Source: Apiotrichum sp. Y4204
Lineage: Eukaryota > Basidiomycota > Tremellomycetes > Trichosporonales > Trichosporonaceae
Assembly: GCA_025531455.1 (NCBI GenBank)
Contig: JAMYHL010000001.1
Location: 930,001-994,000, forward strand
Length of the DNA stretch: 64,000 bases
Direction of reading: 5' to 3'
Part shown: positions 45,756-56,500 of the stretch, one piece after another
Position numbering within the stretch: position 1 is the first letter of the stretch
Layout of the letters: the number at the start of each line of letters is the position of its first letter
Made by a program: the position numbers and the translations under genes
The notes under the pieces: generated by a model
Seen by the model: only the letters and a program-made list of their open reading frames with translations
Database searches by the model: none
What the model was told of the DNA's origin: nothing

Positions 45756-47656
45756 CTACTTTGCAGTCTTTGACGGGGTCGGCGCCGCGCTGCCCGCGCC
45801 GCCCGCCGTCTTCTTGGCGAGTAAGCCCTGGAACTGCGACCGTCAGCTGACTCTGCTTATGCGAGAATAGCCCCCCCGAATAGCCTCCAGAATCGCGTGC
45901 TCACAAAGTTGTGCAGCGCCTCGTTGGGCACGCCCGCCGAGCCAGCCGAGACGGGCGACGTCGTCGTCGTCTTTGTTGATTCCTGGAGAAAGGTCAGCAC
46001 CACATTCCAGACAACCGTACCCACCCGGCGGCCAATCCTCGCAAAACGGTCCTTTGCGTCGTCGCCCTCCATCTCCGCCATGGCCTTCTCGACGCCAGGA
46101 AGCGACAGCCCGCCGGTCCCCATCGGGCCGACGACGCCGCCGGCAAACCGCTCCGCCCCGTCCGTCGGCGTCGGCTGCTGTCCGCTACTGCCTGCGCCTG
46201 CGGCCGTGGCGGCGTTCGCGGCGTGGCGAAAGGCGGCGCGCGCGTCGCGGTTTGGGTCGCGCAGGAGCGTGTCGAGCTGGCGCTGGAGGAATGCCTGCTC
46301 CGGCTCCGAGGTCGTTGTCACTGCTGCAGGGTTGGGGGGCTTGGGGCGTTCAGTGTCGGGGACCATGGCGACCCAGAGGTCCTCGATACCCTCGTCGTCC
46401 GTCTCGGTTCCGGCGAGGCGGGCGGCCGACGTGTCCCACGCGCGCGCGACGCGCGCCGGGTCGAAACCGTCACGCAGGACGTTGATCTTGCCCCACGAGT
46501 CCCAGCCGGCGGGGACGAGGACGGCGTCGCGGTCGAGAACGTTGGCGCGGTGTGGGAACGGGAAGCGGGCGTGCGAGGGCGCCGGGGCGTCGCTGCTGCT
46601 CGGGGCGCTCAGCGGCGGGGGAACAGTGTACAGCCGGTGGTAGAGGTAGTCGCGGAGGAGGGAGTACGTCTGCGGCTGGGTCGGGGCGGTGTAGAAGAGC
46701 GCGGCGCCGTATGCGAGGCACACGGTGCGGATGACCTGCTGGATCCAGTCGGTGCGCTCCTCCCATCCGCCGCCCTTCATGCCCATCTCGTCGCCGACAT
46801 TGTCCATGAGATCTGCGCGCGTGCACACCACCACGATCGGCACGCCAGATGCGTTCAGTGTCAGCGTTCCCGGCCCCAGGGGGAGCACCGTGCCGATGTT
46901 CGAGTATGACTGGAGATTGGGTGCGCTGCTTTGTGACGGCTCAGTGTAGTGCTGCAGGTGGGATTGTACTGGATGTCAGCGCGAATAATCACATTCAATA
47001 CCCACGCCTCTCGTGCAGTTCGGGCGCGTCGCCGTGCTTGTCGCTCCTGGCCGCCCAGGAATCCACCCACGCAAGCCAGGTCAGCAGCTCGCGCACCATC
47101 GTCGACGGCTTTGTCCAGTCGAGCACAATCACCACCGCCGTGTCCTGTGTGTGAGCGTGATACGGAAGAAAACTAGAGGAAGCGTGGTGGATAACAACAC
47201 TGCTGCAGGGCCGGGTCGCAGCCCAACTCAGACTCGACTGAGTACCACGCGCCACCTTCCCTCAGTACCCACCGGCAACGGATTCGGAGGCAGGGCAACA
47301 TCAACAAGTCTCAGCAGGGTGGGATGCGAGCTCGGCGGGCAGAAGACCGAAATGGGCGGCGCGGCATCTATCGTGAGCATCGAGCAAACACCCAAACACC
47401 CTACTCTACTGCACTCATACTTACCCTCATCTCTCTCCCCGCCCTCGAGCACCTCGTACCCGACCGCCAGCGCGGCCTTTTCGCGCTCCTCGACGCGCTT
47501 CCGGCGCACGAGGCGGTCGAGGAGCATTGCGCGCCCGCGGTGTCGTTCCGAGAGCAGCACGACATTCTTGCGCGCCAGGGCCTTTTGGCGGTCGGCCGAG
47601 CGCAGAATGTCCGTCCACAGGTCGGCGGTGGCGACTCCCGAGGAGGGACCCTGCAT
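45756..47656 (-). CDS. Cytoplasmic dynein light intermediate chain
   Basis: Minus-strand exons are 47656-47425, 47367-47273, 47144-47006, 46968-45905 and 45833-45756, giving 535 residues. The Ras-like domain holds the strand VVIVLDWTKPSTMVRELLTWLAWVDSW and IVVVCTRADLMD, a diagnostic pairing for this subunit, and GWDSWGKINVLRDGFDP. The C-terminal half is disordered and ends in helix 1-type ALHNFFQGLLAKK. The last intron (GTGAGC donor at 45904) is called because it restores NFFQGLLAKK; reading through gives RLFGGAILA and a stop. It links dynein heavy chain to adaptors for nuclear migration and endosome transport. The P-loop position (residues 31-45) reads NVVLLSERHRGRAML, so nucleotide binding is probably lost. 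Confidence 0.87.
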
Positions 47657-48206
47657 CGTGCGTTCGTGGGCTGTGGGTCGTGGGCTTTGGCGAGGGGGAG
47701 GGAGGGGTAGATCCAGAGTCGGTGAGTGTTCGTGTCCGTGTCGAGGAGAGGGAGTGTATGCTCTAGGGGTTGTAGAAGTTGTTATCGTGATTCTTTGATG
47801 TTGATATCGAGTGGTTCGAAACAACACGGAAACACACCCAAGAGAGCTTGCCTGCCTCTTGACGCGCATTGTCGTGTCAACGCGCGCCGCGTGCCCCGCG
47901 GCCCGTGTCGTTCCATTTCTGGTCCCGTCATCAACCACCACACCCCCCAGTCCAGTCCCATCACATCCCCCGTCTACCACCTCTTGCCACTCTGGCTTGA
48001 TCTTATGCATGCATCAATCCTTTCGGCGGATCAAATGGCTAGAATGAATCATGGAGAGCATGGACTAGAAGTTTGCGAATGGCGAGAAAACTATGCTTCG
48101 TGGTTTTGGACAGAAAACTAATGGGATTGCGGGAGAGCAAGACGAGCACCATGAACCGAGACGAGAACCACTTCTTTTAAACACACACTATACACTTCCC
48201 ACACAC
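47657..48206. other. Intergenic, dynein chain promoter and Barentsz 3' end
   Basis: 550 bp without a recognised gene. The half near 47657 is the dynein chain leader; the half near 48206 is the 3' untranslated region of the next gene. Confidence 0.5.
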
Positions 48207-50225
48207 CTAGTACCCGTGGTACTCGCCCTCATACGCCTGCGGCCAGTATCCTTGGGGAGGGTAGAAGACGCCCTGCTCGGGCATGCCCATGCCATTGTAC
48301 GGGTTGTAGTAGTAACCCGGGAGGTAGCCCTCGACGGTGCCGCTGTGCGTAGAGTCGGCCGCGTCCGAAGTGGGCGACTTTGTCACGCTGTCGCCATCTG
48401 CTGAGCGGATCTGCACTTTCTGCAACGGGCGCGGAGGAACAAAGTAGCCCATCTGGGCGGCGTACGGGTTGAGTGGCGAGTTGGAGCGGGCGCCTGCTCC
48501 ACCAGGGAAGAATCCGGGGCCAGAGAATGAGCCACGCTGCTGGTGGTGCGGGTGCTGGTGCGGGTGCATTGGAGGCATGCCGGGCTCGGGGGTAAACGAC
48601 TGCGGGGGGAAGTTGCGCGGGTAGAATGCTGGGCCAGTCGGGGGACGGAAGTTAGGCTGCATGGGGTAGAACTCGCCACCCATGGGAACGGCGGGGAGAA
48701 CGGCGGGAGGGAGGTAGCCGCTGCTTATGGAACCACTGTCGCTGGCCACCTGTGGCCCGGGAGAAGCGTTGGACGGGGTGAACGGCGGAGGGAAGGGGCT
48801 GTCGGAAGCTGGCGTACGGACGGCCGCGTCGGAAGCGGCGGCGGGCTCCGCTGCTGCTGTCGCCTCTTCAGCATTCGGCTCGACCACGTCCGCCGACACC
48901 TCGACAGCAGTAGAGTCCCCGGGCAGGCGGATGGTCACTGAACCCGAGTCGTCGAGAAGCGTGTCGGCGGCAGACTGCGTCGTGGTGCCCTCGGTCGGCT
49001 TGATGGTTGCCTTGAAAGCACCGCGGTCGGGTGACGCGTCGGGGGTCGGCAGGTGCGCGGGAACGAACGCCCTGGGCGCGTTGCCACGGGGCAACCCACG
49101 GCCACGGCCTCGACCACGAAGCGCCCGGCTGGCACGGAACGCGTCCTGGGTGGACGCCTGCTCTTCAAACCCTTCGTGACCCCATTTGCCACTCGAGTCG
49201 GCCGCGGACTGGACCTTCTTCAGCCGTTCCTTGTTGGCCATCTCCAGCTCGAGCTTGTCCATCTCCGTCATGCGGTGGCCACCGGTCGTGGAACTCGAAG
49301 CGACAGAGGGCGGGGCAGGTGGAGCGCCGACAAATCCAAAGCCGCGGCCGCGACCACGAGGCCCACCGCGGAAGGCACCACGGGGCATCCCACGGTGGCC
49401 ACCGCGTCCGCGCCAGTGGGGGGCGGAAAAGGCGCCATCCGCAGCACCCGACTCGTAATGGCGCTGATCATGCATCCAAAAGTTGCCGACGCGTGGGGTA
49501 AACTTGGGGTCGTCGGCGACGCGCTGCGGGTGAGGCCCGCGGCTGGTACGGTTGGATGGCCCATTAGCTGCCGGGCTGTCGAGGGTGAGTGCCGAGGTCG
49601 AGGCCACAAGCGATTCGTCATTCGGAGTCGCCTCGGCAGCGTCTTCGGGTGCCCGTGTCGCGTCGCTGTCATTGGTGGTTGCGGCCTTGCGCCGCTCCTT
49701 TGCCTCCTTCCGTTTCGCTTTCTGGCGCTCCCTCTTGAGCTGAGCACGTTCCTCGGCGTCCTTTGCATCATCATTGGCGACCTCGTGCTGTGTCGTTGCC
49801 GGAGCTTTGCCGCCGCGACCGCGACCACGGGCGGCAAAGCCCCCTCGACGGCCGCGAGTCGACTCGGCGCCGCCACGGTTGAACTCTTCAAAGCTCACCA
49901 CTTCGACGGATTTCGGATCCGAATCGGCCCAGGCGGCGGGCGTGGTGGAGTGCACGTCGGGGAACAACGGCGCGAGTGCTGATGCGGAGGATGCAGCGGC
50001 GGGGGACTGTGCTGTGGAGGGACGCGCCGAGTCGGTTTCCTGGTCGTCTGACGCGTCCGAATCGTCACCATCGCGGCGGCGGGTCTTGCGACGCGCGGTC
50101 TTGCGCTTCGGGCGCGGCTTGGCGGCGGCGGCGGCGGACGGGGACGCGGACGCAGATGCGGGGGATGCGGCGGTGGTGGTCGCGGGAGTTGGGGTAGTGG
50201 AAGCGGGCACGGGGGTATCGGGCAT
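48207..50225 (-). CDS. Barentsz/CASC3-domain protein, exon-junction-complex type
   Basis: An intronless frame of 672 residues from the ATG at 50225 (MPDTPVPAST); the frame is open upstream but has no further ATG. Order: Ala/Ser/Pro-rich start, a Lys/Arg cluster (KPRPKRKTARRKTRRR), RGRR and RGRGRGG boxes, a Lys/Arg/Glu-rich coiled segment, then the Btz signature DDPKFTPRVGNFWMHDQRHY near residue 250, more RG boxes, KWGHEGFEE, and a Pro/Tyr/Gly-rich C-terminus of PxxFYPRNFP and GYYYNPYNGMG types. Barentsz (CASC3) binds eIF4A3 in the exon junction complex deposited on spliced mRNA and affects decay and localisation. A core component would suit such an intron-dense genome. Family call rests mainly on the Btz motif. 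Confidence 0.75.
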   Translation of the reverse strand: MPDTPVPASTTPTPATTTAASPASASASPSAAAAAKPRPKRKTARRKTRRRDGDDSDASDDQETDSARPSTAQSPAAASSASALAPLFPDVHSTTPAAWADSDPKSVEVVSFEEFNRGGAESTRGRRGGFAARGRGRGGKAPATTQHEVANDDAKDAEERAQLKRERQKAKRKEAKERRKAATTNDSDATRAPEDAAEATPNDESLVASTSALTLDSPAANGPSNRTSRGPHPQRVADDPKFTPRVGNFWMHDQRHYESGAADGAFSAPHWRGRGGHRGMPRGAFRGGPRGRGRGFGFVGAPPAPPSVASSSTTGGHRMTEMDKLELEMANKERLKKVQSAADSSGKWGHEGFEEQASTQDAFRASRALRGRGRGRGLPRGNAPRAFVPAHLPTPDASPDRGAFKATIKPTEGTTTQSAADTLLDDSGSVTIRLPGDSTAVEVSADVVEPNAEEATAAAEPAAASDAAVRTPASDSPFPPPFTPSNASPGPQVASDSGSISSGYLPPAVLPAVPMGGEFYPMQPNFRPPTGPAFYPRNFPPQSFTPEPGMPPMHPHQHPHHQQRGSFSGPGFFPGGAGARSNSPLNPYAAQMGYFVPPRPLQKVQIRSADGDSVTKSPTSDAADSTHSGTVEGYLPGYYYNPYNGMGMPEQGVFYPPQGYWPQAYEGEYHGY

Positions 50226-51068
50226 GATGGGGATGGGTGATGGAAGGTGTTGCAATGCTGATGATGATGTTATCAAGTTTGTTGCTGTTGTTTGTTATTG
50301 TTATTGTTTTTTTGCAGTGCCAAAATGGGGATGGATGATGTGGAGCGCGTGCTGGTGTTTGTGTAAGCAGCGGGCAAAAGGGGAGATCGTGGGAAAGGGA
50401 GAGAGGGGTGGAGAAAAGGGTAATGAATGCGGGAGTGAGGGGTGATGTTATGAAGAAGAGCGAGAGAAATCGGGTGGCGATAACGACAAATGTGGTGAAT
50501 GGAAATGGGATGATGGGAGAACAACAAGGGAGGTGGACGTGAGACAAAGAGAGAGAAAGAGAGAAAGCGCAACAAGAAAAAAAAGGCATTCGGCATGAGA
50601 TCCAGAGATGCACACGACCATTCTGCTGCTCCTTGTGCTGTCCTCCCACATGCTCCCCCCAACCGCGGCAGTCACAATGACTGATGGAGCGCATGTGAAA
50701 AGGTTTCTTTCTATTCTCCATCATCACCACGTCCTCTGTCAACGACAGAGAGTGCAGACACCGAGTCCTCGTCCGAGGAGGATGAGAGACTCGAAGTACA
50801 GACAAACGCGCACGAGACCAACCCAAAACAAACAAAAAAGAAAAACAGCTGGAAATGACACGAGGCGTGCAATTGGAGAATGAGGAACGCCACCCCCAGC
50901 ACCCGCACACAGTCTTTTACTCACCTGTTGCAGTCTATATTATTACTCTGTGCGTGTCTTTTTGATGGAACCGATCCGTTGTTGTGGACAATGAAGTGAT
51001 GCAGAAAGACAAGAGGATGTCTTGGGAGGGGGATATGGACTGACTGATGCTTGGGAGAATGGCCCGGA
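50226..51068. other. Divergent intergenic region between Barentsz and DPH4 genes
   Basis: About 840 bp. The half near 50226 is purine-rich on the plus strand (pyrimidine-rich leader of the Barentsz gene). No gene is recognised; overlapping minus-strand frames rich in Ser/Phe/Leu reflect the pyrimidine bias. Confidence 0.5.
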
Positions 51069-51700
51069 ATGTGGGAGAAAAACAAACCCGCGCGCAGCAC
51101 ATTCGCCACCCAACTTGGCGCCCAATTTTTTTTCAAGTCTCTTCCCGTCATCACATCTACCCACACCCCCATCACAACCATATTGCCCCCACTGCCAGAC
51201 TACTACGCCGTGCTCGGCGTCGCGCCCACCGCGTCCGACGACGAGATTGCACGCGCGTGGCGGCGTCTCGTCCTTGTCGTGCGTGCAGCCAACAAACCTT
51301 TGATCTCTGTACTGACCGCCAGAGCCATCCGGACAAGCGCGAGAGTGCGAGCGGGAGCGCAAGTCCCACAGGGAGCGAATCGGGCGCGAATGCGGATACG
51401 CCGGACATTCGTCTAGTGAACGAGGCGCGGGCGGTGCTCTCGGACCCCGTGCGGCGGGCAGAGTTTGACCTCGCGCGCAAGTCGCAGCCCCCGCCGCCGA
51501 CAGTGCGGGTGCGCGAGTACGTCTCGCTCGAGGCGTTCACTCCCTATCCCGAGGACGAGCCGGAACGCTTCTCGCTCGGATGCCGCTGCGGCCACGAGTA
51601 TGTCATTTCCGTCGAGGAGCTCGAGGACGGCGTGGATGTCGTGGGGTGTCCTGGGTGCGGGGAGTATATTGGGGTCGAGTACGATGTCGTCGAGGAATAG
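51069..51700 (+). CDS. DPH4: Diphthamide biosynthesis J-protein DPH4 (Jjj3)
   Basis: Exons 51069-51278 and 51323-51700 give 195 residues from the first in-frame ATG. The J domain is DYYAVLGVAPTASDDEIARA, with the HPD motif in SHPDKRE formed exactly at the 44-nt intron's acceptor, and VNEARAVLSDPVRRAEFD. The C-terminal CSL zinc finger has Cys pairs CRC and CPGC, plus VDVVGCPGCGEYI. DPH4 delivers electrons and stimulates Hsp70 for diphthamide modification of elongation factor 2. The start is uncertain: family proteins begin a few residues before DYY, but here no ATG lies there, and the 51069 ATG would add about 43 unusual residues. Assignment of the protein itself is secure. Confidence 0.82.
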
Positions 51701-52206
51701 AATCTAGAGGCTGGTGTACAGGCTGTGGGTCGGCGCTGTAATGCTATAATGAAGGTTATGATCGCTTTGAGCGCGTCGAGGTCGTCTGACCGTTGCTCGT
51801 GTTGGTTGGGGAGCGGCCAGAGGGGAATGAGCGCGCAGGTGCCGCTTGTACGGCTAAACGTGCAGCCCAACCAGCCCACCGCATGTAATGCTGAGCACCT
51901 GCATCAGTCCAGAGATCCAGAGAGTCATCTACTGTATCTGCTATTGTTGTGTCCTGCATTGATGGACTGCATCTTGTCATGTTGTTGGTTGTGGACACTG
52001 GGGTCGGAACCAAAAATGAAGCCAACTTTGTCTTGAGGACGTTTGTTACTCCACTCTGCGCGTCCATTCAAAGTCACAGCATTCTCTGGTGATGATGACA
52101 ACACCCAGCCTCTATCCATCCAATCCATTCACATTCTCCATCACTCTATCATCCACCCATCCCCGCCCCGGACCCAGTCTCCAGACAGCCGCATTCCCAT
52201 ACCGCA
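51701..52206. other. Intergenic between DPH4 and the hypothetical nuclear protein gene
   Basis: 506 bp. The last 60 nt before 52207 (TCTATCATCCACCCATCCCC and on) are a typical C/T-rich leader. Nothing else recognised. Confidence 0.5.
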
Positions 52207-53167
52207 ATGCCCAAGGCCGCGCAGCAGGCCGTGGCCCCCCTCCTCGCAGGCGACGAGGCGCGCTATCGTCGTGAGTAGGATGTGGACGAAGCGAGGAAGA
52301 CGGAAGAACCCTCTATCCATCACCTCCCAGCTGGTCCGCGTCCACCAGCAGCGAGGCCCACCACGGCCACCACGGCCACCACCGCATACATCCCCACGCG
52401 CTGACATCAGGCCGGTACCGTATCCTCCAAGAGCTCGTCGACGAGCTAAGCGACGTGAGCAGCTATCAGGCTTATCTCCCAGCTGTTCTGACATAACCCA
52501 CAGGAATCCAACCTCCTCGCATTCCGCGTCCACAAGCTCCAGCGCGCAATCTACGACCACCACGTGCGCACAGTCGGCATCCCCCCCGGCCCGATAACGC
52601 TCCCGGAAGTCGCGAGCTGGGCGCCCTTGTGAGTCGCCTTAGAACTCTCATGATTAGCTGGCTCAGTTACGTTTACTCACACGCAGGATCGGGAACCGCG
52701 CGGCATACCCGGAGGGCACGGGTGCGCCGGCCTCGCCGACTGAGGAAGAGGAGGGCGAGGGGGAAGGGGAGGGTGATGGTGATGAACTCGAGGCGGAACA
52801 GGCGGAGCGTTCTGAGCGGGGGAAATCTGAGCGCTCCGAGCGGCGGAACGGCCATGCGCATGCGCGCAGTGACCCCGACCGTACGCTGGATGTAGACGAG
52901 GAGATTGAGGCCGAGCTGATGGACCTGGACGAGGACAAGCCGCGGATCAAGGCCGAGCCAGAGGAGCGGCGGCGGGGCGGCGGGCCGAAGCGCGGGGGCC
53001 GGAAGAGTGGTGGTCGCGGTGGGCGAGCGCCGCGCGAGTCCAAGGCTGCGAGGGAGGAGCGCGAGCGGGCGGAAAGGGCGGAGAGGGAGCGCGAGGTCGA
53101 CGACGAGATTGCCGACGAGCTGGATCTCGCTGCTAGTGCGCCGCAGACGCCTGGCGACGATTATTAG
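52207..53167 (+). CDS. Hypothetical nuclear-type protein with coiled coil and charged tail
   Basis: Exons 52207-52270, 52411-52454, 52504-52628 and 52687-53167 give 237 residues. The N-terminal third (RYRILQELVDELSDESNLL to KLQRAIYDH) is a predicted heptad-type helix. Next is a short Pro-rich part, then an acidic stretch (EEEEGEGEGEGDGDELE), a Lys/Arg/Gly-rich basic patch (RRGGGPKRGGRKSGGRGGR) and another charged helix ending in an acidic C-terminus. The pattern of a short coiled coil plus acidic and RGG-like tails resembles subunits of chromatin-remodelling complexes such as INO80 subunit F/Nht1, but this is only a resemblance of pattern. Splice phases are consistent throughout. No function assigned. 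Confidence 0.6.
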
Positions 53168-53586
53168 TACGACGAGTGGGTTTTAGGCTGTATGATACGC
53201 TGTGCATGTTCATGTTGTGATGTGGAGCATTGACATTGGGGACAAACATGCTGATCACTCGATCGATCGGTGACTGACCATCCATGACCGTAATGTTAGT
53301 GGAGCAGCAACCGCGAGACGGGAGCTGTGGAGCACGACACTCTCAACGACGGCGTCGTCTGCCACTGCACATTGCATTACTCATTCTTGGATATATCGTG
53401 CATTCGCGCTACGCTATCTACTTTCGACTCGTGCGCAGGCTGCGATTCAGTCACGTCCGTGGCATTACAACTCTCGTGAATGGACAGAGTAAAGTAAGGA
53501 AAGGGAGAAGAAAGAAGAACGGTGGAGAACGAGCTGGCGCACGGCCAGCGCATGGGTTTGCAATGATTCGCCTGCTAGTGCTAGAC
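53168..53586. terminator. Convergent 3' region
   Basis: 419 bp between the stop codons of the hypothetical protein gene (plus) and the Mug190-like gene (minus). A CGATCGATCG stretch at 53261-53270 is palindromic. No ORF of note. Confidence 0.5.
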
Positions 53587-56500
53587 TTAGGCCTCGGTCT
53601 GGACGGTCGCTGCTGTCAGAATAGTTCACTGCCTGTGTACTCACGCTCGCGCGTCTTCTTGCGGCCCGGAAGGCGGTCCTTGATACCGCGCCCCATCCAC
53701 TTCATGGAGCGGTACATGCCGACCTGTGCCATGCCGCGCCCGCGGCTCTCGAGCGCGCGGCGGTGCGCGCGGTTCATCTCGCGCTTCTCGTCGCGGTCAA
53801 TCTCGCCGTCGTCGGCAAAGTGCGCCTGGCGGCGCGCGACCTCGCCCTCGCCCTCGACGGCCATGTAGGCCTCGAACGCGTGGCGGCGCGACTGCGAGAG
53901 ACGCAGGCGGTCGTGCTCGAGGTCGAGACCCGCCGAGTAGAGCATGTTGACGTGCACAGTGCCGACGACTTCAAACTCGTGATGCTTGAGCGTTTGGTCG
54001 TTGATCACGTTTTGCCGGAGGTTGCCCCAGTTCTCGCCGGCAATGACCGGGAGCTCGACGTCGCCCTCGATGTTGTCCGTCAGGTCCTGGAGCCACAGGA
54101 CGGCGATCGCGGACGGCTTGCCCTTGCCGACCATCTTGCCCAGGCCCGTCGCGCCAAACTCGAGCACAACAGAGCTCTGGTAGCGCGAGTAGATGGGAAG
54201 GTAGAGCTCGTCCTCGTCGCCCCATACGATGGTGTCGCCCTCGACGGCCGCGTCCTTGCGCTTCATCACCTCGGTGCTCTCGTGCGTCACCACGCGCAGG
54301 CTCATCTCCTTGAGCGGGATCTTCGAGTTGGCCGCGGGCGTGAGGCGGACGTTGGACACGATGAGCGTACCAGTGTCCCAGCCGCGCATGTTGGGCGGGA
54401 GCGAAAGCTGCATGCCACGGAAGGCGAACGAGACATTGGCCTTGCCAAAGCCGACACCGCCCTGGAGCGGGTACGTCATGGTGCTGGTGCTCGCCTCCTT
54501 GAAGAGGTCGGCGAGGTGGAGAGTGATGATGCCCATGATGGGGTCCGACTCGCGGAGGCGCGAGTCGCGCACCACAATGCGCACCTCGGTCGTCTCAAAG
54601 TCGCGGATGAACACCTCGGTACCGGCCTCAAAGTACGGGTTGGTAGTGTACTGCTTGACACGGGTGCGGTAGACGAGCTCGTCGTTGATAATAAACTCGC
54701 CGTAACCGGACGGGAGGTTGTTGGTCTGTTGCGAGGGGTCGTCGGTGTCCTGGCCGGCCTCGCCCTCGCGGTCCTCGCCCGACTTGCCTTCGAGCTGCTG
54801 ACGTTCGAGGTTGTTGATCTGGTGGAGCACAATAGACAGGACACCAGAGGGGTACTCGGGGTTCGGGCGCGTGCGGACGGCGTCGGGCGGGGGCGGCGGC
54901 AGGTCGTTGCGTGCCGGGTTCGGCGCAGCGTCGTACGGCAACATCTCCTTGGACGGCGGCGACTGCGGAGGCGGAGCGGCCTTCTGCTCCTCTTCGGTCA
55001 TCGGGCGCTCGAGATCCTTGACCAGCAGGGCCTTCTCGTAGTATCCAATCGACCACACGAGCTTGCCTGGCATCTCGTTGTCGTCCTCGAAGCCCTTGAG
55101 CGAGTCCTCGCGCTTGATGGTGACGTTCTTCTGCTGCATGAGCTCCTCGACAGGAATCTGGACGCGGCCGACGAGGTCGCTGAGTGTCAGTAGATGATAC
55201 AATTCCGGCGTCTTGCTTTCACTTACTCTGCCGAAAACTTGTCGCTGTCCCAGAGCATCATTGCGAGGTCCTCCTTGCCCTTGATCTCGTCCTCGGTGAG
55301 CATGAGCACGGCAGTCTCCTCGTAGACGGGGTTGAGGTCCTCTATAATGATACGCGTAGAGTACAGCGGGCGGCCGTACTTGGCGTACGCCATGACAATG
55401 TACGGGTCGCTCTTGCCGTTGTTGTCCTGCGACGAGAGGCCCTCGCAGTAGTGCACGGTGATGACAAAGACACCGACGGCACGCGTGTCGCCGACGGCGG
55501 TGCCCGAGAGCATGTCCTTGAGGTTGATGGTCATGCTCTTCGGCACACACAGTTCGGCCGTGCCCGCCGCGATACCCGACTTGACAAAGCCAGAGATGAA
55601 CGGCAGGTCGAGGACGTTCGGAAGGTGGCGCGACATCGGGATGGCCGAGACGTCAACTGCCGGAACGCCGCAGAGCGCAAACGTGACGTTGCGGATGAAG
55701 CTACCTCATTAGTATCATACAAACACTCTGTTCACTCACGGAGGCTCAGGAATAAACTGGCAGCGGAGACGGACGACACCAAAGATGCGCTCGACCTGGA
55801 TCCAGATGGGGATGGGGATGTGGAACCAGTCGTACGCGCCGAGGAAGAACTCGATAAGCATATGGATGTTCTTTGCGCGCGCCATGCCCTGCCCCGGAAG
55901 GGCAGTGTAGCTGAACGCAACCTCAAAGTTGTAGTAGTCGCCAGCCTGGTCCTCGTCAATGTCCTTGCCGCCCGTGTCCTTGAGAGGGAGGTCCTCGCCG
56001 CGGTCAATCCAGCCCTTGCGCGGGTAGCCAGTGTCGCCGGGCTGGTCGGGGAGCGCACGGATGGACATGACGCGGAGCGGGTTGGTACCTTGTCCGACGT
56101 CCGTGATGCGGACAGCATCGACAAAGCCGGGGAGCGACTGCTGGAGAATGTCCTCGACCATGTCGGCAATGGGGACGAAGACGGCAGGGTCGATAAGACC
56201 CCACACAAGCTTGACAAGACCGTTGAGCCACTCGGTGCTCTCGGGGTAGGGCGGGGAGAAGGCCTCGCCGCGAGCGCGACCGAGGTCGAGGCGGATGGCC
56301 TCAATCTCCTTTTCAATGTTGCGCTCAAGGAGGCCGGCGAGGGAGAAGAGGCCGATGGTGAGCGCCCCAATAAGCGTCGAACGCCAGAAGAACTTTGCAA
56401 AACCACTACCAAAGGCGACGAAGAACCAAAGAATGGCCATACCGCCAGCAATGGCATACTGCAGCTGGTGGATTCGACCAAAGAAGGCCTTGATCGACGA

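Noticed and set aside
45834..45860. GC-AG intron at the end of the dynein chain gene
   Set aside because: It could join the two frames, but a proper GTGAGC donor at 45904 gives the better conserved NFFQGLLAKK junction.
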